This document shows, in pieces, positions 12,003-22,139 of a DNA stretch of 23,219 nucleotides; position 1 is the stretch's first letter; every line of letters starts with the position of its first letter. Under the pieces are notes generated by a model. It made no database searches. It was not told where the DNA came from and was given only the letters and a program-made list of their open reading frames with translations. This DNA comes from Azolla pinnata (Eukaryota; Streptophyta; Polypodiopsida; Salviniales; Salviniaceae): assembly GCA_037176905.1 (NCBI GenBank), contig JBBBWG010028556.1:1-23219 (forward strand), read 5' to 3'. The position numbers were made by a program, and so were the translations under genes.

Positions 12003-12648
12003 AGAAATTTCTACAAATTACAAATTAACGTCTGCTCTTGAAAATCAACACTCGATTAATCAATTTGATTAATCGATCAGGATCGACTTAATTATTTGAT
12101 TAACGCTTGATTAATTGACTAGCAGCAAATTACCGTGCCGATCGATCAATCGGATTGTGGGCTCGATTAGCATCGAATTAATTATTTGATTCACGCCTGA
12201 TTAATTGATTAGCACCAAATTAAAGTGCCAATCTATTGATTAGATTGTGAGCTCGATTAGCATCGAATTAATTGTTTGGTTCACGCTTGATTAATTGATT
12301 AGCACCAAATTACCGTGTCAATCGGTCGATTAGATTCCGAGCTCAATTTGCATCGAATTAATTGATTGATTCACGCTTGGTTAATTGATTAGCACCAAAT
12401 TATCATGCAAATCGATCGATTAGATTCTAAAACTGCTAACTATTTTTTTTAATCGAATGTAGTGAGGGAATCGATTTGGATCAATTAGTGGGAAGCAATT
12501 ACGAATAAAATCAATTGACGCTATACTAATGGAATTAATTGGGTGTTAATTTTTTGTGGAAGATGACAGCAGGCGTTAATTTGTAATTTTGGGTTTTAAT
12601 AGGCGGTGAAATGTAATTTATAATTTTGTTAGGAATTTCTTCTAAATC
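12003..12648. mobile_element. AT-rich element with imperfect inverted ends, MITE-like
   Basis: The left end reads GAAATTTCTACAAATTACAA then ATTAACGTCTGCT. Its reverse complement occurs near 12563-12587 (AGCAGGCGTTAATTTGTAAT) and again, ending in GGAATTTC, up to 12648. The inside is AT-rich, has no coding capacity and consists mostly of a 90-bp satellite. This organisation fits a non-autonomous terminal-inverted-repeat element or a foldback element. I could not define a target-site duplication with confidence, so family and exact ends are open. Confidence 0.45.
12080..12435. repeat. 90-bp tandem satellite, four copies
   Basis: The marker T(A/C)ACGC occurs at 12101, 12191, 12281 and 12371, an exact 90-bp period with no indels. 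Each unit contains TTGATTAATTGATTAGCACC (or close), AAATTA, a CGATCGATTAGATT-type palindrome core and GCTCGATTAGCATCGAATTA. The fourth copy decays after about 12432. Confidence 0.9.
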
Positions 12649-12659
12649 TTTATTTCTAC

Positions 12660-14160
12660 AATCGTCTGTTTGATCTTGTTTTTGTGTTTTGTCGAGCTAA
12701 TGAGGAACCTTAATCCTAAACCCTAAACTCGCTATCGATCCTTGTTCAATTTTGCTAGCTGAATTGTTGATGTTCGAATGAATGTGTCTCGAAGCATTGA
12801 AATCGTCAACATTCGAATGTGGTTTGAAAGCGTTAGATCGCAACAAGCCGCATCAAAAGTAGGAAGCTCTACGGTTAGAGCTGAATAGTTGTCAACGGAT
12901 CATTGCAAGGCTTCTTATGGGCGCTAGCGAATTCGATCTCATGGTTGCCCATTATCACTGTATGATCTCTTGTTTTTGCTGTCGGTTTAATATTAGTGCC
13001 CGATCTATGTGGAAGTAGGTGAGGGTGAACAAACGAGTTGATGAGGAGATAATGAAAGAATTACGAGAGTGCCTGCCGAAGAATTGAGCCTTAAACTGAA
13101 CAATCTCCTACTGGTTTATTGAAAAAGGCACCCTTTCGATCGGTTATATTACCAAACTATCAAGCACATCTTCCGATTATTAGTGAAGAAACCAAGCAGA
13201 GAAAAATTGCTGGAGCGCCGCATGAAGGAACCAGTCATTGATCGAAATGGACAGCTTCCATGCAAATCTAGAACATAATGGGTTGTGGAATCGATGAATG
13301 GACATTGGTATGTCACGATATCATAAGCATGAATGGCAAATCAGTTCAACTAAATTTGGTATTTTGGCTATCTTTCAGAATCTGAAGCTTGGAACTACAG
13401 ACAACGGGGGAATGGCCTAGCTAAATATGGCATTGAATCGAGATCCAAAGATCACGTTTCTACTTCGTCAATGAATAGAAGTGAGCATATTCTTATCAAG
13501 CGTGGCCGGTTGACGAATTTAGTATAATACTAAGCTCGATAAACCCGCAGGAATCGGAGGACATCATCGACTTTTTTTATTTTTCCTTGTATTCCTTGTC
13601 TAATGCAATGGCATTTTCCAGAGGATGTCGATGTCAGCGTTGACTCAGAAGAGAGCACGTAGCGGTTAATGGGGTCCACGGACGCTAAACCATCGTTAAG
13701 GCCCTGCTAATCGGGATCGGCACACTAATCAATGAATTAACCTACTGTGCATGCGGCGAGCGATCAAAGATCAAAGCCCATGGACGAATAGTAACGCGTA
13801 CGGTTTTTGCCACAAACGGAAAAGGCGGAAGCAATCAGAGTAACTCGCTCTGTCATTAAACGACGAGATTAGCGAGACGAATTCGCGTTTAGGTGCTCCA
13901 AGATCAAATCATATCGCAAAACTCGATGAACCGCAACAAAAAAAAAGAAGCCCAAGCATGCGTGTGGATCGGAAATTCGTCGATCGATCGATCGGAAAGG
14001 CTTAACATATGATATGCATTGCACCGATGTCTGCGATCACCTGACTTCGATGCATGTACTCATCGGATCGTGCATTGGGCCGCCTAACACATGATGAGCC
14101 GGGGGATCGATAACGTCTCGGCATCATCGATCGTATTTGTACTTAGTTTTAGATCGCAAT
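12660..14160. other. Intergenic spacer without a recognisable gene
   Basis: No long open frame and no splice-consistent coding segment was found on either strand. Short CGATCGATCG runs (about 13981) and a telomere-box motif at 12715 are the only notable patterns. Confidence 0.6.
12715..12728 (+). promoter_or_regulatory. Telo-box (AAACCCTAA)
   Basis: CCTAAACCCTAAAC contains one telo-box. In plants such boxes are recurrent promoter elements of cell-cycle and translation genes when close to a start site. Here it lies more than 700 bp from the probable TFB1 start and over 2 kb from the kinesin start, so a promoter role is doubtful. Confidence 0.4.
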
Positions 14161-14164
14161 GCGG

Positions 14165-14780
14165 TTAGTCGATCGAGATGAATGCGTACCATGCATGTGA
14201 TGGATGCACTGCATGCATCTCCAGTGCCCACACATGCATGTGTACCATGCAGAGACATGTATGTACATACGTGTGTATGCGTGCATGCGCGTATGTATAT
14301 GCGCACATATATGCATTGCCTCACACGTGCATGCATGCCAGGGACATATGTATGCTACGGACACGTGATGTATGCATGCATCTCCTCGCACGTGCCACAC
14401 CATGCATGTCCAGGAGAGTAGTAGCATGCCGGGATGGATGATGTATGCATGTGCTGCGATGCATGTGATGCATGCATCCCCCGTGCCCACACATGCATGC
14501 GTACCATGCAGAGGCATGTACATACATACGTGAGTATGCGTGCGTGCGCGTATGTATATGGGCGCATGTAGGCATTGCCTCGCACGTGCTACCTATGATG
14601 CACGCCATGCATGCATGCCAGAGACGATGTATGTCACGCACGCGTGATGCATGCATGCATCGCCTCGCACGTGCCATACCATGCATGTCCTGCCGGGTGG
14701 GCATGGCGGATGATGTATGGGGCCATGCACGCGCGGCGCACGTGTGTCGCATGTGCACACGGGATGGGCCCATGCATGTA
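14165..14780. repeat. CATGCATG-rich alternating purine/pyrimidine island, two ~259-bp copies
   Basis: The tract is dense in CATGCATG, TGCATGCA, TACATACGTG and GCGCGTATGTATATG. The anchor GTGCCCACACATGCATG occurs at 14225 and 14484, a 259-bp offset. The downstream anchors ATTGCCTC(A/G)CACGTGC and CTCGCACGTGCCA(C/T)ACCATG recur in the same order. The long open frames on both strands (Met/His/Ala/Cys/Thr-rich) are produced by the repeat and are not genes. CATGCA is the RY element bound by plant B3-domain seed regulators. Alternating purine/pyrimidine sequence can also adopt Z-DNA. Which of these matters here, if either, is inference. Confidence 0.85.
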
Positions 14781-14792
14781 CGCATGGGGCGC

Positions 14793-14846
14793 TGACGTGG
14801 CGCCGGCGGGAAAGGGCGGGCTGCCACGCGTCGCGCTGTGATTGGT
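14793..14846 (+). promoter_or_regulatory. Candidate proximal promoter elements of the kinesin gene (ACGTGGC, E2F site, inverted CCAAT)
   Basis: TGACGTGGC (14793-14801) carries an ACGT core of the bZIP/ABRE type. GGCGGGAAA (14805-14813) is the reverse of TTTCCCGCC, which fits the E2F consensus TTTSSCGC. ATTGGT (14841-14846) is an inverted CCAAT box. They cluster within 55 bp in a locally GC-rich stretch a few hundred bases upstream of the probable kinesin transcription start. The motifs are seen; their activity is inferred. Confidence 0.5.
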
Positions 14847-14883
14847 GGACGGGGAGAGAGAGACCTGTGTTTTTGAAATTTGA

Positions 14884-14888
14884 ATATT

Positions 14889-14923
<35 letters not shown>

Positions 14924-15020
14924 TGTTATTGTTATTGCTATTATTATCATTATCATTATTATTATTATTGTTATTATTATTATTTTATTATCATTATTAT
15001 CATTATTATTATTGTTATTA

Positions 15021-15057
<37 letters not shown>

Positions 15058-15066
15058 TACTATTTT
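14884..15066. repeat. (ATT)n/(ATC)n trinucleotide microsatellite
   Basis: About 180 bp of nearly pure ATT with interspersed ATC and GTT triplets. The open frames through it (poly-Ile, poly-Leu or poly-Tyr) are artefacts. It lies between the GC-rich promoter cluster and the probable TATA box of the kinesin gene. Confidence 0.95.
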
Positions 15067-15112
15067 ACTGTCACTCCTTCTTTTTTGCTTTTTAATTTTT
15101 TTTCTTTTTACC

Positions 15113-15140
15113 ATTTATTTATTTATTTATTTATATTTTT
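15113..15140 (+). promoter_or_regulatory. (TTTA)n run ending in a TATA-like box
   Basis: A short TTTA tetranucleotide run leads into TTATATTTTTTTACC, a plausible TATA element. It would place transcription start of the plus-strand kinesin near 15165. Confidence 0.4.
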
Positions 15141-15372
15141 TTACCATTGTCTGACAAATCCGCCATCGCCAAAGCTCCAACGATGCAGGCGAAGAAGAAG
15201 AAGAAGAAGAAGAAGAAGAAGAAGCAGACGACGATGGAAGCAGAAGAAGCAGAAGATCTGCCTGCATTCTCTTCGTCTTCTTCTGTTACGTTCTCGCTTC
15301 TCAGAAGATTTCTCCAGCTCTAATGGAGATCCTTCTCTGACTCAGGGTTTAGACAAAGGGAGAGAGAGAAAG

Positions 15373-15403
<31 letters not shown>

Positions 15404-16839
15404 GCTCTTATTCTCCTGGCCATGGCGTTTCTTGTCGATGGATTTCTGAGAGCCTGTCCTCCTGGCTATGGCGTTTCTTCTCCATCGATTTCTTTGACAG
15501 CCTCTGCGCATTCTCTTCGTGTTGTTGTTCCCCGCGTTTCCGCTTGAAACGGACCCCACGGGAAGCCGATATCTCTCAGCCTTCTAAGCAACAGCAGCCT
15601 GCGCAAAATCTCATCTTCGCTCTTTCGGAGACGTTTGACCTGCTTCTGCTCCGAGGTTCTCCTGGCCGGTTTGCATTCCACCGTCTATGCATTACCGTGA
15701 AGATGTTCCGATACGTTCAGGATTCATCAGAAAAAATGCGTCTCTGGATCACAGCTTTGTCGTAAGGTACGTGTTTTTCTTCTCTTTGCATTGTCGATCT
15801 ACTGTCGTCGTCGTCGTCGTCCTCCTCTTTCTCATCATCATCATCATCATAATCTTCTTCTTCTTCTACTACACATACTTCTGTTACTACATACGCTCAA
15901 TTATATTACTCCTTTCCTTGTCCTATTTTGGTTTAGCTTCGCAAGATTCTCGCTGTCGAGATTCATTCATTCTAGTTCGCACGATTCAAACAAGTTTCTC
16001 TCCCTCTCTCTCTCTTAGTTCTCTCCCCTTCATTCTCATCAGTTATTCTCGGGAAGTTTTTCTTCAGCTCTTCATCATTCCTTTCCCGAGATCTTGGTTT
16101 CCGAGATTACCTAGAGATCCAGGGAACTTTTTGTAGGAATCACGAGGATCCTGTACCCTTTGCCTGTTTGATTGATAGTTCCTCCTAAAAGGCCGTTTCC
16201 TGCTGCTCTCTCAATCCATCCTCGGGCTCTCTAGATAGACTTTTGTAAATTATGCTGGCTTTGGCTACGGATCCTTATGTCGCAAAGAAACTTTAAAATC
16301 CATCTTTCACAAAGTAAGTATTTTTTTCTTGCATGCTTCAGTTTTTTCCAACAAGAATCTGCATTGCGGTCTCATTTGACAGGCTTTCTCCTCTTAAGTG
16401 ATTAGCATAGATTCCTTCCGTAAGGTACTCTTTTTCCTCTGTGCTTTCCTCAAATTATCTTCTGATTGGCAAGCCCCGAGATATAAAGAATCTTCATCTG
16501 TATCTGCCAACAATGTTTCAGTATCAGGATCTTTTTCTTCCTCCAATTTATGAAGTTTTCTTAATGAACTGTTACTTTCTTAGTGCGCGGCTTTTCACAT
16601 ATCGACACATACAAGACATGCTATACCTTCTCTCTAATGTTTTTCTTTTGTATTTCAGTGTGTATGCCATGGTGCATGTGTAAATGATTGTTATTTTGGC
16701 TGCATTACATCCGTTGGAGAATCAAGCGCAAAAGAAACTAGTTGGATGAGCATTATATGCAATGCCCACTGCAGTGATTCTTTTTTGTCTTTACCTCGAC
16801 ATATATGTATGGTTGCATCATCTACAACGTCCCTAGAGC
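15141..16839 (+). promoter_or_regulatory. Long 5' leader of the kinesin gene with several splice signals
   Basis: Upstream of the kinesin ATG I see (AAG)11 at 15192-15224, a GAGA tract at 15359-15404, and CGT/CAT/CTT triplet runs at about 15803-15870. Possible leader-intron signals include GTAAGG/GTACGT donors near 15765, a TTTGTAGG acceptor near 16135, a GTAAGTAT donor near 16316, a TTTGACAG acceptor near 16381, a GTAAGGTA donor near 16420 and CAG acceptors beyond. An in-frame TAG lies six bases upstream of the ATG at 16840, so none of this extends the protein unless a splice falls within those six bases. Exact leader exons cannot be fixed from sequence alone. Confidence 0.5.
15183..15323 (+). 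CDS. Possible upstream ORF, 46 codons, Lys-rich start
   Basis: The frame starts ATGCAGGCG, continues with 11 Lys codons from the (AAG)11 repeat, then an acidic stretch (MEAEEAED), a Ser run and a terminal LLRRFLQL before TAA. It would lie near the 5' end of the kinesin leader. It may be a translated upstream ORF or a by-product of the AAG repeat. I do not recognise the peptide. Confidence 0.25.
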   Translation: MQAKKKKKKKKKKKQTTMEAEEAEDLPAFSSSSSVTFSLLRRFLQL

Positions 16840-19800
16840 ATGCCTATACCCACTCAGTCTAAGACAATCAACAACATCAGCAATGCAAAGACAGAAGCTT
16901 CAGCAAGAAAAGTAGATGTGTTGAGCGTGGATGATGGAAGCAATGGTTTTTTATCTTCCTCTCCAATTGCGAACCACATCCCATGTTCTAAAGGGAAACC
17001 ATCAATTGAGCGTTTGCCTAGGCATTTAAGAAGCCAATTCTACAATTTGAACAAAAATGTCGCTCTAAGGTACAGTGCAAACCATGACAACGGCATTGAT
17101 GGTTTGGCACAGAAACAAGAAAGCCTTTCTGATATTCGTAAAAAGCTTGTCTTCCCGGAAGAAGAAGATGCATCAAAGATACCCAGTGATCCATCTCTTT
17201 GTGGAGTAAGAAAACCAAATCCTGTTCTCCAAACAGTTGGAGGTGAAATCAGCCCCGCTTCCCGTCGACGGTTCAAATCATGGAAATCAAGTGATGATTG
17301 CGATCCTTCAAGCTACAAGTTTTTCCACAGGAAACTGAATGTTGACCCCCTGCGAGAGAATCAGGGACATCAAGCTGATCGGATCAGCGTTTATGTGAGG
17401 GTCAGGCCTATGTCAAACAAGGAAAAGGAGAAAGGAGCTCTACACTGTGTGAAAGTTGAGAACAAGACCGAGATCTATCTTACAGAGACGAGCCTAGATC
17501 CTGATTGTCTTCGCCTAAAGAGGTTGAAGGGTCGCTACTTTGTATTTGATGGAGTTTTCGCTGATGATACATGTCAGGAAGATGTGTATCGTTTCAGGTA
17601 AGTTCTTTTTGCATGTTTCTCTCCATTGTTATGATTTCCTCCATTGCCTATTTTCAGCATATAGTGAGGTCATTACCGTATTTATCAGTTATATATTGTC
17701 CAAAGTATGCCATCAACAATCATCCCCATTTTCTTCTCTCAGTAGTGAGAGCAATGTCTGTAATGTAAATCCAGGAATATATAGGGCAATAAGTAAAGAG
17801 ATGAACATGTCTAGAAATAAGAAAGAATCTTTCAAGAGTTCTAGAGCTTCTCACAATCTCCAATGCATAAACAGTTCTGTGCACCTAGTGGAAGGTGTCT
17901 TGGAGGGTAGGAATTCGTCTGTGATATGCTATGGAGCAACTGGTGCTGGAAAAACTTTCACAATGCTAGGAACACTCTTAGAACCTGGTGTAATGGTTCT
18001 CGCCCTAAGGGACCTTTTTGCAAAGTTAAATCAGAGAAGCAGGGAAGGTGATTATTCTGTGCGATTGTCTTACATGGAGGTCTACAATGAAGCAGTTAAG
18101 GATTTGCTTTCACCTGGTGGTGCCCTGGTGCTTCGGGAGGATGCAAGGCAGGTAAGATAGGCTTTATTTATTCTTCAATATCAATTCTCTCTATCTCTCT
18201 GCCTCTGTGCATGTATACGTCTTGTATCTATGCCTCATTTTCTGGTTGTCATATGAAACCCTCAAAATGGAAGTTTTGTAGCCTTGTTTCAATTGCCTCT
18301 AAGAAGAGTTATGGCTATCATTCACACTTAGAGGGCTGCTGTTTGAACAAACTAATTTGAGTTTCTTATACATGTCTTACTAATTGTACTATTGCCAGGG
18401 AATTGTGGCGGCTGGAATTACAGAACATAAAGCCCATTCTGCAGACGAGGTACCAAATGTCTACCTTGAAAGGTGCATCACTTTCCAAAATATGTACTTC
18501 CCGTTATATATTCGATTATAATGCAGGTAATGGTTCTGCTTCAACAAGGCAACCAACATAGGACGACAGAACCTACTCGTCTGAATGAAACTTCTTCTAG
18601 ATCCCATGCCATTTTACAGGTATTCTCTATGGGATTCGCTGCAATCACCAGGTTATAGATTTGGCATGTGTTTTGGGCATCATTCTAAACATCATATGGG
18701 ATAGGTCATGGTTGAGTACCACACTGATGGTGGATCAATTATTAGTCGCATGGGGAAGCTCTCTCTCATTGATCTGGCAGGCTCAGAAAGAGCTATAGCA
18801 ACTGATCATCGATCACTGAGGTCCCTTGAAGGAGCCAACATCAATCGTTCACTTTTGGCTTTAAGCAGTTGTATTAGTGCTCTGGTGGAAGGGAAAAAAC
18901 ACATACCTTTCCGGAATTCCAAGCTAACACAACTCCTGAAGGTTCAGTTTAAGACCATCTAATATAATGAGCATATGACCATCATGATTTGCTTGAAAGC
19001 TTTATCTTTTCTGTCACCAGGATTCCCTGGGTGGTTCCTCTCAAACAGCTATGATTGCAAACATTAGCCCGAGCAGCCTGTCCTTCGTGGAAACTCAGAA
19101 CACTTTGTATTGGGCGGATCGTGCTAAAGAGATTAGAACTAAAGTTAGCTCATTGACCCCATAACTTACATATTCTTTATATTTTATTGATATTATTGAG
19201 ACTTACAATTTTTGTTTGCAAGTTCTTCAGGCATGTTTGGCTAAAGAAGTGTTTCAGACTCCTGAATCAGACAATGAACATCTGAGGATCTTGCTAGAAG
19301 TGCAGAAAGAGAATGAGCTGCTCAGAATGCAAGTTGATCTGCTAAAGAAAAAACTTCTTGCTTTTGAAAGTGCTGCCATCACATCAATACCAACGACTAA
19401 TATACCAGAGGAGATGGCAGAATTAATTGCGAATGTGCCAGTGTTGCAAGAAAAACTATTTCAGGAAGAGAATGTGGTTTACAGCGATGAAGTTATGTTG
19501 CAAGAAAAACAAATTCAGACGGACAATAGTGTTGGCAATGCTGTGGAAGTTTTGCCAGGAAGATCAATTCTGGAAGAGCACATGATTGGCAATGCTAAAG
19601 AAATGATTCAGGATATATTTATTCAGAAAGAGAACGTGGTTTACAGTGATGAAGTTATGTTGCAAGAAAAACAAATTCAGACAGATAATAGTGTTGGCGA
19701 TACTGTGGAAACTTTGCCAGAAAGATCAATTCTGGAAGAGCATGTGATTGGCAATGCTAGAGAAAGGATTCAGGAAATACTTCTTCAGAAAGAGAACGTG

Positions 19801-20580
19801 GTTTACAGTGATGAAGTTATGTTGCGAGAAGAACAAATTCAGACAGATAATAGTGTTGGCGATACTGTGGAAACTTTGCCAGAAAGATCAATTCTGGAAG
19901 AGCACATGATTGGCAGTGCTAGAGAAAGGATTCGGGATATACTTATTCAGAAAGGGCGCATGGCTGCCGATGCTGAAGAAACTGTGCAAGAAAACCTAAT
20001 TGAGAATGAGAATGTAGTCGGCATTGCAGTAGCAACAGCATTGCCAACACGAGTGATAGAGAAAGAGAACACTGAGGGAATATGTTTTATTGAACCCTTG
20101 CAGGAATGTGTTCTCTTGTCCCAGGTTCCAGATAATCTCACAAATGAGAGAACAGTAGAAAACACACTCTTTAAGGAAGCGAGTACCCATGACGTGTATC
20201 TGTATATTGAGTCACCATTTTCAGGTCTGAAAGAAGGGAGACGTGACGAGTTTCTCAGGATGAAGGAAGTAGCCTCTTCATATGCAGAGAGACAAACCTT
20301 TTTAAGAACCCCATTCCCTTCCATCTTTCCATCTCTTGATTTTCACAAACTACCCAGAGGTCATTTTTGTAAAAAACAGATTTTTTGGGATAACACAGAC
20401 ACAATCCGTCCTTACCCTAGGGGCTTTCATCGAGATACCAGATGTTTCACAAATGCGAGTGAGTCACCATGTATGCTTTTCCAAGTAAGCTTGATTCTCT
20501 TCTCTTCCCATGCTAACCCATTCAAAAGATTAGTGAGTTGCTTTGATTACATTTTGCAAAAGAGGTTTACGGGTGGTTAA
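16840..20580 (+). CDS. KIN8A: Kinesin-8 motor protein, KIN-8A type, 7 coding exons
   Basis: An ATP-driven microtubule motor; the kinesin-8 family walks to plus ends and controls microtubule length. Exons: 16840-17597, 17875-18151, 18399-18449, 18527-18619, 18705-18941, 19021-19143, 19231-20580; all joins are GT-AG and in frame, giving 962 residues. Residues 1 to about 178 are a non-motor N-terminal extension. The motor domain is about 180-513. It starts at ISVYVRVRP and has P-loop GATGAGKT (273-280) in the kinesin-8 context [16 protein letters not shown], switch I NETSSRSH (382-389), switch II DLAGSE (416-421), then [19 protein letters not shown]. The [10 protein letters not shown] and [12 protein letters not shown] wording points to KIN-8A rather than KIN-8B, which reads FAYGSTGSGKT. 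A short coiled coil (about 525-557, [20 protein letters not shown]) follows the motor. Residues 593-754 are three 54-residue tandem repeats. A GTAAGC donor at 20485 could replace the last 31 residues. An in-frame TAG precedes the ATG. Confidence 0.92.
19468..19953 (+). repeat. In-frame 162-bp tandem repeat (x3) in the kinesin tail
   Basis: Three copies start at 19468, 19630 and 19792 with an exact 162-bp period (54 codons). Each runs from [11 protein letters not shown] through [15 protein letters not shown] and an I..I(L)IQK end. Copies 2 and 3 differ at only about nine or ten positions; copy 1 is more diverged. Degenerate partial copies flank the array, such as VLQEKLFQE before it and [17 protein letters not shown] after it. 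No stop or frameshift interrupts it, so the expansion is protein-coding. Confidence 0.93.
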
Positions 20581-22139
20581 TATGCTGCAAGTCATTGTTT
20601 CATTCTTTTTTGTTTTCTCAATTTTGTTTTATTTGGAGATTGTATAAGTTCTCACATGCATGCATACATGCCTGCCTATCCCGTAAAAATTAGTCTTTTC
20701 TCCTAATTGTTGGTTTCCTCTAAGATGCTATAATCTCATTGCCAAAGACAAAATTATGAAAATAGTGTAGAAGAGGAGGCCTTGGAATCTACCCTTGCTT
20801 GGATTCCTGATTTGAGTGAAACTGCTTTGGTGTGGTAGGAATCTTACTTATCCTATCAGTTTAGAGTACAAACTGGTTGGAAGGCCTACTTCATGGATGC
20901 AGTAATGTGTAAGTCATTTTATACTAAGAGTTATGTGATTTAATTGTCATTAAAAAATGGGCAACGTTCTTTGTAAGCCTAAGCAAGTTCTTTAGTAAAC
21001 TTCACACCTAAATAGCTTAGTTTGATTTGGGGGTTTTCCATTCTACACTGAAACCTATCTTCAATTGCTAGGGGATTATTTTTGACCTAAACTGAAACGT
21101 TTATGAAAATATCCAAACTAAACCAACCAGTTTAGCAATTTTAGAGCTTAAACCACATCACTATGCCATTAAGTCATTTAAGCTATTTAGATTTATGCTG
21201 TGAGCTCTTCCAAACTCTTATGAAAACATTTGGAGCCATAAAATCATTATCACGTCATTAAGCCTTTAAGCTTATCAAATCTATAGGCTATATATACAAA
21301 ATGTAAAGAGTGTATGCTCTGTAATATATGGTTGAAAGTAAGTATCATAAAAAATCAGATATGCCAGGGAGCCATGGAAATTGTGGTTTCAAACTGCTCA
21401 ACTGTTCTAGGCCAAAGGCAAAGTGTAGAGATTCAAACTCATCAGCAAGGTTTCATATAGTTTTTCGCCAACAGCTGTGGATTTATGCCTTCAAATTGAA
21501 ACCTTGAAGTGTATCTTTGTGGTGGAGGAGAAAGTCTGCATGATTTGTTAATAAAACCTACAGGATGCCAACTCTCAATGCTGATTCGTATCGCAATCAG
21601 TATAATGTTAGGCTCGTATATGTGCTAGCTACTGTCTTTACACGTGATACACTTTTTGTTACTGTTTTGCAGCAAAATCTTCGATGAGATGAGTATGAAG
21701 AATTTTATTTTTGATGAGATTTGTTTCCACACTCCATCCAGTGTTTATCTTACAGTTTGGAGGAGATCATCAGTGGAATTTTTATTGATGGCAAAACCAT
21801 ATGTAAAGACAGTATCTATGACAGTGAAGAGATTGTTTTTGTGCGAGTATGATCACCGCAAAAACTGGCCATGTGTTGAAATCGAAGCATATATGTATTG
21901 TGTAAATCGAGTCTTCGATTGCGGAAATGGAACTCTCTTAGAAGCATCAGCAAGACATTGGGAATATGGTTAAAACTTCGAGCGAGAAGAAGCCCTTGGT
22001 ATATAATTTGGGGGTATTAATGTTGGGAAACCTTTGGAAGGAGCAAACAAAATGATCGAGTTTAACCATCGAGAAATTGAAGCTGTAATTAGATTTGGAA
22101 AAAGATTAGACAAGGAAGGATATGATTAGACAAGAGTAT
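20581..22139 (+). other. 3' flank of the kinesin gene; possible alternative terminal exon
   Basis: If the GTAAGC donor at 20485 is used, the TTTTGCAG acceptor at 21672 gives a terminal exon from 21673 coding QNLR then TGA (21685-21687), followed by 3' UTR. A 109-codon open frame (21644-21973) overlaps this exon in another frame and I do not recognise it. The remaining sequence is AT-rich without further genes. Confidence 0.4.

Noticed and set aside
13000-13500. Possible degraded coding sequence in the spacer
   Set aside because: Conceptual translation gives frequent stops in all frames and no family I recognise; not enough to call a pseudogene.
14124-14956. Several overlapping long open frames on both strands, including a 211-codon minus-strand frame rich in Met, His, Ala and Cys
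   Set aside because: They arise because the CATGCATG repeat contains few stop codons in any frame. They overlap one another on both strands, show no domain and run into the ATT microsatellite.
14923-15765. 280-codon plus-strand open frame
   Set aside because: It passes through the ATT, GAA and GAGA microsatellites, giving poly-Leu/Tyr, poly-Arg and Arg-Glu strings, and sits in the probable promoter and leader of the kinesin gene. No recognisable domain and no support for translation.
21644-21973. 109-codon frame after the kinesin gene
   Set aside because: It is out of frame with the possible terminal kinesin exon, has no upstream exon joining it in phase from the kinesin, and encodes nothing I recognise.
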